Shown here piece by piece: positions 34,383 to 43,377 of a stretch of 64,000 bases of DNA (the first letter of the stretch is position 1; every line of letters starts with the position of its first letter). The position numbers and the translations under genes were made by a program. Below the pieces are notes generated by a model, which worked only from the letters and a program-made list of their open reading frames with translations, searched no databases and was not told the origin of the DNA. The DNA is from JAFMDF01 sp965222705 (GTDB taxonomy: Bacteria; Bacteroidota; Bacteroidia; Chitinophagales; Saprospiraceae), in assembly GCA_965222705.1 (NCBI GenBank), contig CBDCUO010000016.1, forward strand, positions 186,001-250,000, in the 5' to 3' direction.

Positions 34383-34577
34383 ATGGCACATCCTAAGTCA
34401 AAGATTTCTAAAATGCGCAAGCGCAAAAGGAGAACCCACAAAAAAGCTGCTATGCCACAAATAGCTGTTTGTAAAACAACTGGTGAACCTCACCAATACC
34501 ACCGAGCTTATTGGGTGGATGGCAGTATGTACTACAAAGGACGAGTAGTAATAGAGGCGGACGAAGATTTGGATTAA
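34383..34577 (+). CDS. rpmF: Large ribosomal subunit protein bL32
   Basis: The protein has 64 residues, starting MAHPKSKISKMRKRKRRTHKK. It is the Bacteroidota variant in which the zinc-ribbon cysteines are mostly gone: only one Cys remains, in AVCKTTGEPHQYHRAYW. The acidic tail ADEDLD is unusual but short. It is part of the 50S subunit. Confidence 0.97.
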   Translation: MAHPKSKISKMRKRKRRTHKKAAMPQIAVCKTTGEPHQYHRAYWVDGSMYYKGRVVIEADEDLD

Positions 34578-34596
34578 CTGCTCGCTTCTAAAATTA

Positions 34597-34648
34597 TACA
34601 TTGGGCTTTAGCCTGTTAGTAACTTTCAATAGGTTAAAGCCCGTTGTA
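34597..34648. repeat. REP-like palindrome after rpmF
   Basis: TACATTGGGCTTTAGCCT and AGGTTAAAGCCCGTTGTA form a long stem (one G-U style mismatch) around GTTAGTAACTTTCAAT. A related half, TACAATGGGGCTTCAGCCTG, occurs at 35162-35181 upstream of the HlyD-like gene, so the motif is repeated on both sides of ridA. It may serve as the rpmF terminator or be a REP unit. Confidence 0.5.
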
Positions 34649-34682
34649 CTGTTGCTATTATTACTCAATTTCTAAAATTTTT

Positions 34683-35063
34683 ATGAAAAAAGTCATCCAG
34701 ACCGATTACGCGCCTGCTCCCGTAGGCCCTTATAATCAGGCAATTATCCATAATAATACACTCTATATCTCCGGACAAATTGCCATTAATCCCGCCAATG
34801 GTGAATTAATTACTGAGCACATTGAAGCGGAAACGCACCAGGTGATGAAAAATTTGGGAGCAATCCTAAAAGAAGCAGGAGCTACTTATGAAAATATTTT
34901 AAAATGCTCCGTTTTCGTTTCCGATATGGGGATGTACGGGCGAATCAATGCTGTCTATGCCGAATATTTCAAGGAGGATACCGCGCCTGCCAGGGAATTG
35001 GTAGAAGTCGCCAACTTGCCTAAATATGTGAATGTAGAAATTTCTGCTATTGCTGCACTTTAA
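34683..35063 (+). CDS. ridA: RidA family 2-iminobutanoate/2-iminopropanoate deaminase
   Basis: The protein has 126 residues from MKKVIQTDYAPAPVGPYNQA (ATG 34683); the in-frame start at 34644 adds a cysteine- and tyrosine-rich stretch unlike the family. The key arginine lies in APARELVEVANLPKYVNVEI, and YISGQIAINPANGEL and ECSVFVSDMGMY-like ILKCSVFVSDMG are typical. RidA hydrolyses reactive enamine/imine intermediates made by PLP enzymes. Confidence 0.96.
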   Translation: MKKVIQTDYAPAPVGPYNQAIIHNNTLYISGQIAINPANGELITEHIEAETHQVMKNLGAILKEAGATYENILKCSVFVSDMGMYGRINAVYAEYFKEDTAPARELVEVANLPKYVNVEISAIAAL

Positions 35064-35136
35064 TAACCCATTTTCCTCTGTCGCTTTTCTATCAAAAATC
35101 ATTTTAAGCATTCGTGCTATTTATAGCTAATTAAGC

Positions 35137-35144
35137 TATTTTTG
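35137..35144 (+). promoter_or_regulatory. TATTTTTG -7 box before the HlyD-like gene
   Basis: TATTTTTG followed by CAAG fits TAnnTTTG and lies 66 bp before the ATG of the HlyD-like gene, next to the repeated half-palindrome at 35162. Confidence 0.4.
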
Positions 35145-35209
35145 CAAGAAAACTGATTTATTACAATGGGGCTTCAGCCTGTTGAAGGCATCATTTCAGC
35201 TACTATATC

Positions 35210-36514
35210 ATGGATGAACACGATGAGCATATAGCATTGCGCAGTGAAGAATTTAGAGAGATCATGGGCGAGCCGCCCCGATGGATTTTGCGATGGGGTA
35301 CCTCGATTATATTGTTGGGGTTTGTGGTGCTAATACTTTTGGGTTATTTTTTTAAATATCCCGATATCGTCATTGTTCCCGTTAAATTAGAAACTTCCAA
35401 GCCGCCGATAGAAATTGCCGTTCCCAAAATGGGAAATATTGTTCCTTCTTCTCTTTTTCCAGAAGATTCTATTGCCAGCTCTGGAACCATTTTAGCTCAC
35501 TTGAAGGACGGGAATGGTGATTTTATGGCCATCCTAGCATTGGATTCTATCATAAACATATTTGAAAAGGATAATACTAAAGTGCCGGACTTTTCTATGA
35601 TGGAAAACTGGGACTTAGGGTCTGTTCAGGGGGAATATTTCAAATTTTTGCAATGGTATCGAGGAATTGGCAACTCAAATATTGCTTTTAATAATCAGGC
35701 TTTTAGCACCTTTGATTCTAATATTAAAACGCTAAAAGCTGAAATCAAAAACCTAGAAGATCAAATTGCTAAAAAAGAAGCTCGATTATTCAAAATTCCC
35801 AACGAAAGAGAATCTCTGAAAAATGCCTACTCCAATAATACTAAACTGGAAAATAATGTGGCTCTGAGAACCTTGCGGGAAACGGAGCTTTCGCTCGGAG
35901 AAGATATAGATATGTTGAAGGGGGAAATTGCCGGAAAGCAACGAGAAATAAGAGAACAAGAGTATCAAAAACTGCACTTTCGGGAAGGCATCAGGGGCGA
36001 TGCTGCTGAAAGGCGGCAAAATATCTCTTTAAGCCTCAACAGCCTACGAACTAAAATTGATGAATGGAAGGAAAAACATTTGATTCGAGCTTCAGAAACC
36101 GGCAAGGTTTATTATAAAGATAATCTGAAAAGCAAAGAATATCTAGTCAAAGAAGGAGAAGCCATTTTTGCCATTGTTCATCCCAATGCAGAAGCAACAA
36201 TCGAAGGGAAATTATACATTCCCTCTACCGAATCCGGAAAGGTTCGGGAAGGACAAGCAGTGAAAATTCAATTTGAATCCTTCCGAGCGCCCAAATATGG
36301 TTTATTGGAAGGAATCGTCACTGAAAAAGCCAATATTCCTACCAATGACCAATTCTTCGTAAGGGTTGCTCTAGACAAAGGCATGAAATCTTCCAATGGA
36401 GCAATCATCCCTTTCGAGCACCAAATGCAAGGTACTGCTCAAATAATTACAGAAGAAAAACGCTTTATCCACCGAATTTTTGAGCAATTCTGGGAAATGA
36501 TGCAACGAAAATAA
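35210..36514 (+). CDS. HlyD-family membrane fusion protein
   Basis: The protein has 434 residues. One membrane helix (about 27-47, TSIILLGFVVLILLGYFF) follows a short cytoplasmic head. A lipoyl-like half, a long coiled coil (about 170-270: LKAEIKNLEDQIAKKEARL) and a beta-barrel half (EGKLYIPSTESGKVREGQAVKIQFES) follow. This is the adaptor architecture of type I secretion or peptide/bacteriocin export. The partner ABC transporter is not in the window on either side, so it either lies elsewhere or is shared. Confidence 0.88.
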   Translation: MDEHDEHIALRSEEFREIMGEPPRWILRWGTSIILLGFVVLILLGYFFKYPDIVIVPVKLETSKPPIEIAVPKMGNIVPSSLFPEDSIASSGTILAHLKDGNGDFMAILALDSIINIFEKDNTKVPDFSMMENWDLGSVQGEYFKFLQWYRGIGNSNIAFNNQAFSTFDSNIKTLKAEIKNLEDQIAKKEARLFKIPNERESLKNAYSNNTKLENNVALRTLRETELSLGEDIDMLKGEIAGKQREIREQEYQKLHFREGIRGDAAERRQNISLSLNSLRTKIDEWKEKHLIRASETGKVYYKDNLKSKEYLVKEGEAIFAIVHPNAEATIEGKLYIPSTESGKVREGQAVKIQFESFRAPKYGLLEGIVTEKANIPTNDQFFVRVALDKGMKSSNGAIIPFEHQMQGTAQIITEEKRFIHRIFEQFWEMMQRK

Positions 36515-36630
36515 AGATTATCTAGAAAAAGCCAAAAGGGATAATTTGCAGACAAAATCAGAAGGGCATAAAGGCAACCCCTCCCAGATAAATTTTTCAA
36601 AATAGTCAAACTCATTTCCTCTATGGCAAT

Positions 36631-37644
36631 CTATCCCTTCACAGTATCAATGATGGTGGCAGCAACTTTATAAGGATCAGCGGCAGAATTGGGTCGTCTG
36701 TCTTCCAAATAACCACTCCAGTCATTTTGGACGGAAAAAATAGGAATCCGAATAGAAGCTCCTCTATCAGAGATACCATAAGAAAATTTATCAATAGATT
36801 GAGTTTCGTGCAATCCAGTCAAGCGTTGTTCATTGTCTGCACCGTAAACGGCAATACAAGCTTTGATTCTTTCTTTTGTACCAAATTTATTACAGATTTC
36901 TTCAAATTTGGCTTTGCTATTGGCAGTTCGAAGTACATTATTGGAAAAATTGGCGTGCATACCAGAGCCATTCCAATCGCCTTTCACCGGTTTACAATGC
37001 CAATTGATCACTACGCCGTATTTTTCAGCCGTTCTTTCCAATAAATATCGGGCTACCCAAATTTGGTCACCTGCGTCTGCTGCTCCTTTGGAAAAAATTT
37101 GAAACTCCCATTGTCCAGCCATTACTTCTGCATTGATACCTTCTACATTCAGGCCTGCTTCCAGGCAAATATCCAAATGCTCTTCTACGATTTCTCTGCC
37201 AAATGCATTAGCGGCTCCTACTGAGCAATAATAAGGGCCTTGAGGAGCGGGATAACCATCTGCAGGAAAGCCCAATGGTTTATTGGTTTCGGGATTCCAA
37301 AGGGTATATTCCTGTTCAAAACCAAACCAAAAATCGGTATCGTCATCGTCAATAGTTGCCCGTCCATTGGACAGATGAGGCTTTCCGTCTGCATTTAATA
37401 CCTCGCACATGACCAAATAAGCATTTTTTCTATCAGGATCCGGGCAGATGAATACAGGTTTCAATAAACAATCGGAAGCCCCGCCCGGTGCCTGGCGAGT
37501 GGAAGAGCCGTCAAAAGACCATATAGGGCATTCTTCCAGTTTTCCACTAAATTTTGAACTATCAACAATTTTTGTTTTACTTCTCATAGACTGTGTTGGC
37601 TCGTAGCCGTCCAACCAAATGTATTCTAATTTAAACTTAGCCAT
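36631..37644 (-). CDS. glnII: Glutamine synthetase type II (eukaryotic-like)
   Basis: The protein has 337 residues, much shorter than GSI. KLEYIWLDGYEPTQSMRSKTK starts the beta-grasp domain; catalytic parts include FDGSSTRQAPGGASDCLLKP, FGFEQEYTLW, EINAEVMAGQWEFQ-like GINAEVMAGQWEFQIF, and IDKFSYGISDRGASIRIP. It condenses glutamate and ammonia with ATP. It is the last gene of a PII-Amt-porin-GS cluster and has its own candidate -7 box TACATTTG (37697-37704, minus). Confidence 0.96.
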   Translation of the reverse strand: MAKFKLEYIWLDGYEPTQSMRSKTKIVDSSKFSGKLEECPIWSFDGSSTRQAPGGASDCLLKPVFICPDPDRKNAYLVMCEVLNADGKPHLSNGRATIDDDDTDFWFGFEQEYTLWNPETNKPLGFPADGYPAPQGPYYCSVGAANAFGREIVEEHLDICLEAGLNVEGINAEVMAGQWEFQIFSKGAADAGDQIWVARYLLERTAEKYGVVINWHCKPVKGDWNGSGMHANFSNNVLRTANSKAKFEEICNKFGTKERIKACIAVYGADNEQRLTGLHETQSIDKFSYGISDRGASIRIPIFSVQNDWSGYLEDRRPNSAADPYKVAATIIDTVKG

Positions 37645-37696
37645 TTTAAAAGCATTTAAAAAGATAAGTAATAAAAAATTTTTGTTGAAAAAAGTG

Positions 37697-37704
37697 CAAA
37701 TGTA
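37697..37704 (-). promoter_or_regulatory. TACATTTG -7 box of the glutamine synthetase gene
   Basis: Read on the minus strand, TACATTTG followed by CAC lies 53 bp upstream of the GS ATG and fits TAnnTTTG. Confidence 0.5.
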
Positions 37705-37739
37705 AAAGAATAAATCATTTCTAATTTAAAGATTTTGAA

Positions 37740-38795
37740 TCAAAATCCATATACAAATGCCAAAACAAACGAAGATAAAGTATTATTCGCTGCACCATCT
37801 CGATCCGCAAATAAATCTTCTGACAAAATATCCATTCTCACTTCTGGAATAATGGTTAAGCCACCTATCTTATAATTGGCCGACAATGTAAGGTCCAATG
37901 CGCTAGTATTTTCAATATCAGAACCAAAAACAAAGTTCCCATCTTTATCATTAAAATATTCTATCCTTGCACCAATTTTAAACTTATTGCTGGTAGCATA
38001 TTGGGCGTATAGAGCTGCGCCGGAAAAGCCAGCATCCGCTTCTGCATTTGCAATGGTCGCATTGACACCTAAATAAAAATGCGCTGTAACATCTAAGCCG
38101 CCAGTCAGATCTACTTGTGTATAACCGCTTCCGAATAAGCCATTTAAATAAAACCCACCATACCCCAATTGCGTTCCGAAAAAGTAATCGCCATTCAAGT
38201 TGAATTCCGTAATATCTGTAGGATTCAAAATGCCTCCCATAAAACTCCAGCCATTTTCAAATGCAATATCCACCTTTAAGCCAGTATGAGAAAAAGGACC
38301 ATAAGAAAATAGATAAGAAGTAGAATAATTGAAGTTAGCTGTTGGAGAAATTACCTCATAGCCCAGAAAAGTATTGAAATTGCCCATCGTAATGGTTGTA
38401 ATCTCTGATACATTCCAATAGGCGTATAGTTGGTTGACAATTTGCCCTGAATTGGAATACAAGGGGGAAGCAAAAACTGCATCGGAGCCTCTTGGTCCAA
38501 AGACCAGATCACCAACGATTCCTCCTTTTTCGCCCGAATAAGTACCTACAAGATTGATCATGCCCAAAGAAAAACCGGGTAAATTGGCAAAAGAAGTCAC
38601 CGGAGCAATAATGCCATCCTCTGCTGCATTATTGGAAGCATTCAGATTGGTTCTAAAATAAGTGTCTCCTGAACCGCTTAGCGTGAACTTTGGTTGCTCA
38701 CTTGAGCTTTCTTCTGCCTGTGTATAAGCCAAATTGGCGAAAAAGAGTAAAAATAAAAGATTGATAAAACCACTTTGAGTAATCCATTTTAACAT
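37740..38795 (-). CDS. Outer-membrane beta-barrel porin (OmpL-like porin-2 type)
   Basis: The protein has 351 residues. The signal peptide ends at LAYTQAEE. The rest is amphipathic strands (GDTYFRTNLNASNN, GGIVGDLVFGPRGSDAVF, LKVDIAFENGWSFMGGILNPTDI) ending in FVLAFVYGF with a C-terminal Phe, the outer-membrane barrel signal. Similar porins are frequently found next to amt and glnB/K in Bacteroidota, so it may pass ammonium or amines. It lies between amt and GS on the same strand. Confidence 0.85.
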   Translation of the reverse strand: MLKWITQSGFINLLFLLFFANLAYTQAEESSSEQPKFTLSGSGDTYFRTNLNASNNAAEDGIIAPVTSFANLPGFSLGMINLVGTYSGEKGGIVGDLVFGPRGSDAVFASPLYSNSGQIVNQLYAYWNVSEITTITMGNFNTFLGYEVISPTANFNYSTSYLFSYGPFSHTGLKVDIAFENGWSFMGGILNPTDITEFNLNGDYFFGTQLGYGGFYLNGLFGSGYTQVDLTGGLDVTAHFYLGVNATIANAEADAGFSGAALYAQYATSNKFKIGARIEYFNDKDGNFVFGSDIENTSALDLTLSANYKIGGLTIIPEVRMDILSEDLFADRDGAANNTLSSFVLAFVYGF

Positions 38796-38908
38796 AACTA
38801 AAAATATTTTTACTTTTGGGTAATATCAGGAGTTACCTCCTGAACGTTAATCTATTTTATGCTCTTGGAAAGTTGCCGCTTTTCAAGAGTTTTTTTTATA
38901 AAAAATGG

Positions 38909-39014
38909 TTCTTCGACAAAAATTGTGTTATGAAGGAATAAAGCCATTTAAAATGCTCGTCCTTAATAGTCCTCATCTTTTAAATGGCTTTATTCCACAC
39001 AATTTGTCAAAGAA
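38909..39014. repeat. 106-bp foldback between amt and porin genes
   Basis: GAATAAAGCCATTTAAAA (38936-38953) is perfectly inverted at 38978-38995, and the pairing continues outward through ATTGTG and GACAAA to TTCTT/AAGAA with small bulges. The 24-bp loop is unpaired. It is either a strong attenuator for porin expression or a solo palindromic element. Confidence 0.65.
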
Positions 39015-39064
39015 GGTAAAAAATCAATCGGATCAGGTAAAACCTATCCAATTTTTTGAGTTAT

Positions 39065-40288
39065 TTATATTTGGTACGCCTGCATATCATGCTCTCCCAC
39101 GTCCAGCCCCCGTGCCTCTTCTTCTGCATCTACTCGAATGCCCACTGTCACTTTCAAAATATAAAAAACCAAGAAGGCGAAAAGAAAAGTAAAGACCCCT
39201 ATCGCCGCAATTCCAATCAATTGATCAGAAAATTGCCCCACATTGGGGTCCTCAAAATCACCGAAAATGGCTACTGCTAAAGTACCCCAGATACCACAAG
39301 CCAAATGAACAGAAGTCGCTCCAACTGGGTCATCTAGTTTTCTCCTATCAAAGAAAACTACAGAAACAGGAATAATCATCCCTGCAATAAAACCAATCAA
39401 TACTGCTTCGTTGACCGTCACAGAATCAGCACTAGCCGTAATACCTACCAATCCACCCAGTATTCCATTTAGCACCATGGAAAGATCATGTGATTTAAAC
39501 ATCAGATAGGAAACTAGAAAAGCACCGATTGCTCCTGCGGCTGCAGCTAATGAAGTCGTGGTGAAGACCAAAGATACCAGTACGGGGTCTGCCGACAAGA
39601 CAGATCCGCCATTGAACCCAAACCAGCCAAACCATAATAAGAAAACACCAACCGCAGCTAAGGGCATCGAGTGGCCTGTAATCGGTCGAATTCCGCTGGA
39701 AGTATATTTTCCAGCTCTGGGGCCCAGAAGAATGATTCCTGCTAAAGCTCCCCACCCTCCCACAGAGTGTACAAGTGTCGAGCCTGCAAAATCGTAAAAA
39801 CCCTTTGTTTCCAGCCAGCCAGCCCCCCATTTCCACATACCCGTAATTGGATAAGAAATAGTAACAAATAAAGCGCAAAAAATGAGGAAGGGACCCAATT
39901 TAATGCGTTCTGCTACTGCACCGGAAACAATCGTACAACAAGTAGCTGCAAACATCGCCTGGAAAATAAAATCTGTCCAGTAAGTATAGCCGCCATCTGC
40001 ATACGCTATCGCACCTGCTGCCCCTTCGGGCAGACTTAGTCCAAAGCCAGCAAATCCCAAAAAACCTCCGCCTTCTCCTCCTGGGTACATAAGGTTAAAT
40101 CCCATTATATAATACGACAAAAGTCCAATAGAAATAATCATACAGTTTTTATACAATATGTTTACAACATTTTTCTTTCGCACAAATCCGGATTCAAGAG
40201 TCGCAAATCCTAGGTGCATAATGAATACCATCGCTGTTGCAACCAGCATCCAGGTATTATTGGCAGTAAATAATCCTTCCGTCATCAT
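39065..40288 (-). CDS. amt: Ammonium transporter
   Basis: The protein has 407 residues with 11 membrane helices. Amt signatures: FATLESGFVRKKN, the pore region FDFAGSTLVHSVGGWGALAG with the first pore His, FGFNGGS and ATSVHLACGIWGTLAV with the second His. The cytoplasmic tail (KVTVGIRVDAEEEARGLD, HDMQAYQI) is where PII docks. Two consecutive ATG codons start the gene. It is 190 bp downstream of the PII gene. Confidence 0.97.
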   Translation of the reverse strand: MMTEGLFTANNTWMLVATAMVFIMHLGFATLESGFVRKKNVVNILYKNCMIISIGLLSYYIMGFNLMYPGGEGGGFLGFAGFGLSLPEGAAGAIAYADGGYTYWTDFIFQAMFAATCCTIVSGAVAERIKLGPFLIFCALFVTISYPITGMWKWGAGWLETKGFYDFAGSTLVHSVGGWGALAGIILLGPRAGKYTSSGIRPITGHSMPLAAVGVFLLWFGWFGFNGGSVLSADPVLVSLVFTTTSLAAAAGAIGAFLVSYLMFKSHDLSMVLNGILGGLVGITASADSVTVNEAVLIGFIAGMIIPVSVVFFDRRKLDDPVGATSVHLACGIWGTLAVAIFGDFEDPNVGQFSDQLIGIAAIGVFTFLFAFLVFYILKVTVGIRVDAEEEARGLDVGEHDMQAYQI

Positions 40289-40479
40289 TAGTAATGTTTT
40301 TTGTTAAATAAATGAAAGGGCTTGGCCTTGTGATTTAGGGAATATTCTCTAATCACGCCTTTCTTTTTCCCTAGCGCATAGGGAAAAAGAAAGTCATAAA
40401 AATCATTTCCAGAATAATGTAAAAGTTCTATTTGGAAGGACAAATGGTAAGCCTGTTGAGGCTGATAAGTGGCGGATAG

Positions 40480-40815
40480 TTAAATAGCATCCGCATCCAT
40501 TTCTCCCGTTCGAATTCGAATAGCCGAAGCAACATCCAAGACAGTGATTTTTCCGTCTCCTACTTCGCCTGTGCGGCCGGAGGAAATAATAGTGTTTACG
40601 ATTTTTTCTACTTTGTCATTGGTCGTTAAAAGATCAATTTGTAAGCGAGCGATATAATCTGCGTCATATACGCTTCCTCGATACACTCTCTTTTCGGTCT
40701 GAAGACCAAAGCCTTTTACATCTTTCAAGGTAAAAAACCGAACCCCGATTGCTGCTAGTGCGTCCCGAACTTTATCAAATTGAGATAGTCGAATAATCGC
40801 TTCAATTTTTTTCAT
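40480..40815 (-). CDS. glnK: Nitrogen regulatory protein P-II
   Basis: The protein has 111 residues. The T-loop carries YRGSVYDADYIARLQID instead of the common YRGxEYxVxF, and the B-loop/C-terminal signature SSGRTGEVGDGKITVLDVASAIRIRTGE is complete. PII binds ATP/ADP and 2-oxoglutarate and blocks Amt when nitrogen is plentiful. Linkage to amt favours the GlnK name. The cognate uridylylation tyrosine is present in the T-loop (GSVY). Confidence 0.96.
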   Translation of the reverse strand: MKKIEAIIRLSQFDKVRDALAAIGVRFFTLKDVKGFGLQTEKRVYRGSVYDADYIARLQIDLLTTNDKVEKIVNTIISSGRTGEVGDGKITVLDVASAIRIRTGEMDADAI

Positions 40816-41222
40816 GATAGGAAGGTTTTGTGGTCAACAGTTGTTTTAAGATCAGCAAATAATTGTCCGAAATAATATTTGCCAGGTTTCTTCCAAGCTT
40901 AAAAAGTCAAGGTAAACAATTAGTAATTTTTCAACAAATTTAAGTTTCATTAACGAATTTTCAAAATACTGTTCGTTTTATTAGATATTTTTTAAAAAGG
41001 GTCAGCGATAATGCAATTTTTAATACCAAATATTATTTTTCATAAGGCAAATTATTTTCGGATTTTAATCAATGATGCCCTTTATCTCCTATTTTAATAT
41101 GGTTTTTGACAAATGGTATTTTTTCAAAAAAAAATTTAATTTTTTTTTGAAATTTTGGGCATTCGACCATTTTAAGGCTAAAAATCCAATCGTTTCTAAA
41201 AAAAACTACATCAAAAAAAATT

Positions 41223-43358
41223 GTGATTAAGAAAAAAACACTCCTAATACTATTTTTACTTATTTGTCATTGGCTGAAAGCTCCTGCCCAATCAGATTCT
41301 ACCTTTCTTCCTACTGATCTCGAATATGAGATAGAAAGCTATATCGAAAATCTCGGAGAAGAGGTAGATTTTGATTTTAATACTATTTTTGAAAACCTCT
41401 ATGCTTACCAAAAACAACCACTAGACCTCAATAAAGCAAACAAAGACCAGTTGGAAAGCCTGGGTTTATTAAAAACTGACCAAGTTTATAACCTTATAAA
41501 ATACCGGAAAGAAGCCGGCGAGTTAATCGCCATTTATGAATTGCAAGCCGTACCAGGTTTTGACCTGGTGACCATTCAGCGCATATTGCCTTATGTGACA
41601 GTAAAAAAAGGACTGGATGCTATCAATGAATCGCTGGGGAGCCTGTTCAAGAAAAGCGAGAAAAATTTATTCATGCGCTGGAGCAGAGTTTTGGAAACCC
41701 AAAGGGGCTTTATTCAAAGAGAAGATGCCCCTCCCCCCTTCTTTGGAGACCCTAACCAAGTGTATTTGCGCTATTATCAGGCTTATGAAAACAAATTTAG
41801 CATGGGTTTTACGGCTGAGAAAGATGCCGGAGAAACGCTTTTTAATAAAAACGGATTCGATTTTCTGTCTGTCCATTTCTTTTTAAGGGATATTAATAAG
41901 ACTATCAAGCGGCTAGTAATTGGCGACTTTAGTGTAAAATTTGGACAAGGTTTAATCCTAAATACTGGGTATGCACCTGGGAAAAATGCCTTTACCACTG
42001 TAATAAAGCGTACTGGACCAACTGTGAACCGTTTTACTTCTGTCAACGAACAAAACTTTTTTAGAGGAGTAGCGACTACTCTAAATGTAGGGAATCATCT
42101 CTCTCTAAGCGGCTTTATTTCCCTACGTAAAAGAGACGGTAATCTATCATTAGCAGATACAAGCAATACAGATTTGGACGTGCAAAATTTCACTTCCTTA
42201 TTGCTATCTGGATTGCATAGAACAGAAAGTGAAATCAATAGCAAAAATACTTTGCAACAATTTAGTACAGGGCTGCGAGTTGAATACGCCGGCAGCAAAG
42301 GAAAAATTGCTTTTAACGGGCTATTGAACCAATTTGATAAAAAACTTGATCGAAAAATTCGTCCTTATAACCAGTTCTTTTTTAACGGCGACCAATTATT
42401 CAATGCTAGTATTGATTATACCTGGAATTGGAATAATTTCCACTTCTTCGGAGAAACTGCCTGGAGCGATAACGGTGCTTTCTCGGCGGTCAATGGTATA
42501 ATGGCCAGCTTTCACCCAAAAATAGACTTTGCACTACATCATCGCCATTTGCCTGCTCGATTTCAAACATTATTTGGGCAGGCATTTATGGAAACTGCTG
42601 GAAATAATAATGAAAATGGTCTTTATCTGGGCTTGGAGATCAAACCCGATAGAGCTTGGCAATTAGCAGCTTATATGGATACTTGGCAGCACCCCTGGTT
42701 GCGTTTTCGGACAGATGCTCCTTCAAAAGGACAAGAATATTTTGCCCGAATTACCTTTTTTCAACGCAAAAAAACAGAAGCTTATTTGCATTGGAAATAC
42801 GAACGCAAACAGGAAAGTTATAAAGTTAATTATTCCAAACAAGATGAATTATTATATAAAGCTAAAACCAATGTGCGCTTTCATCTTAATAAAAAAGTAA
42901 CGCCCAGGTTAGAACTAAGAAGCAGAATAGAATGGTCTTTTTTTGATATTAAAAATAGTCATCAGCCGGAAGGATTGATTTTTTATGACGGCGCTTTTCG
43001 AAAACAAGTTGCTACTAAAAGTAAAGGTTTCCTCGCCTATCAGGACATTATCTATAAGCCTGTAAACTTTCCCATTTCTTTGACCACCCGATTTGCCATT
43101 TTTGATGTTGGCAGTTATGATACCCGCATCTATGCTTTTGAAAATGACGTTACTTACCAATTTTCTATTCCAGCCTACTATAATAAAGGCACCCGATTCT
43201 ATGCCAATTTAAAATATCGGGCAAAGCAGCATTTTACCTTGGAAGCTCGGTATGCACAGACTTACTGGTCAGATCAGGAAGTATTTGGAAGCGGAAATTC
43301 GCTGATCGAAGGGCAAACAAGATCCACAATTAAGGTGCAAATGAAATGGCAATTTTGA
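41223..43358 (+). CDS. Helix-hairpin-helix domain outer-envelope protein
   Basis: The protein has 711 residues. The GTG start gives KKKTLLILFLLICHWLKAPAQ, a signal peptide. Residues about 60-130 are ComEA-like helix-hairpin-helix motifs (LDLNKANKDQLESLGLL, ELQAVPGFDLVTIQRILPYV). The remainder is strand-rich with a C-terminal IKVQMKWQF, suggesting a barrel. This fusion is common in Bacteroidota but has no proven role; DNA handling at the envelope is a guess. The upstream 407 bp (40816-41222) is AT-rich and carries divergent promoters, with nothing further seen. Confidence 0.82.
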   Translation: MIKKKTLLILFLLICHWLKAPAQSDSTFLPTDLEYEIESYIENLGEEVDFDFNTIFENLYAYQKQPLDLNKANKDQLESLGLLKTDQVYNLIKYRKEAGELIAIYELQAVPGFDLVTIQRILPYVTVKKGLDAINESLGSLFKKSEKNLFMRWSRVLETQRGFIQREDAPPPFFGDPNQVYLRYYQAYENKFSMGFTAEKDAGETLFNKNGFDFLSVHFFLRDINKTIKRLVIGDFSVKFGQGLILNTGYAPGKNAFTTVIKRTGPTVNRFTSVNEQNFFRGVATTLNVGNHLSLSGFISLRKRDGNLSLADTSNTDLDVQNFTSLLLSGLHRTESEINSKNTLQQFSTGLRVEYAGSKGKIAFNGLLNQFDKKLDRKIRPYNQFFFNGDQLFNASIDYTWNWNNFHFFGETAWSDNGAFSAVNGIMASFHPKIDFALHHRHLPARFQTLFGQAFMETAGNNNENGLYLGLEIKPDRAWQLAAYMDTWQHPWLRFRTDAPSKGQEYFARITFFQRKKTEAYLHWKYERKQESYKVNYSKQDELLYKAKTNVRFHLNKKVTPRLELRSRIEWSFFDIKNSHQPEGLIFYDGAFRKQVATKSKGFLAYQDIIYKPVNFPISLTTRFAIFDVGSYDTRIYAFENDVTYQFSIPAYYNKGTRFYANLKYRAKQHFTLEARYAQTYWSDQEVFGSGNSLIEGQTRSTIKVQMKWQF

Positions 43359-43377
43359 ATTAGTTGCTCATTATTTC

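Noticed and set aside
38905..39192. Plus-strand 95-residue frame over the amt end
   Set aside because: It spans the foldback and the antisense of amt; no homology or leader is visible.
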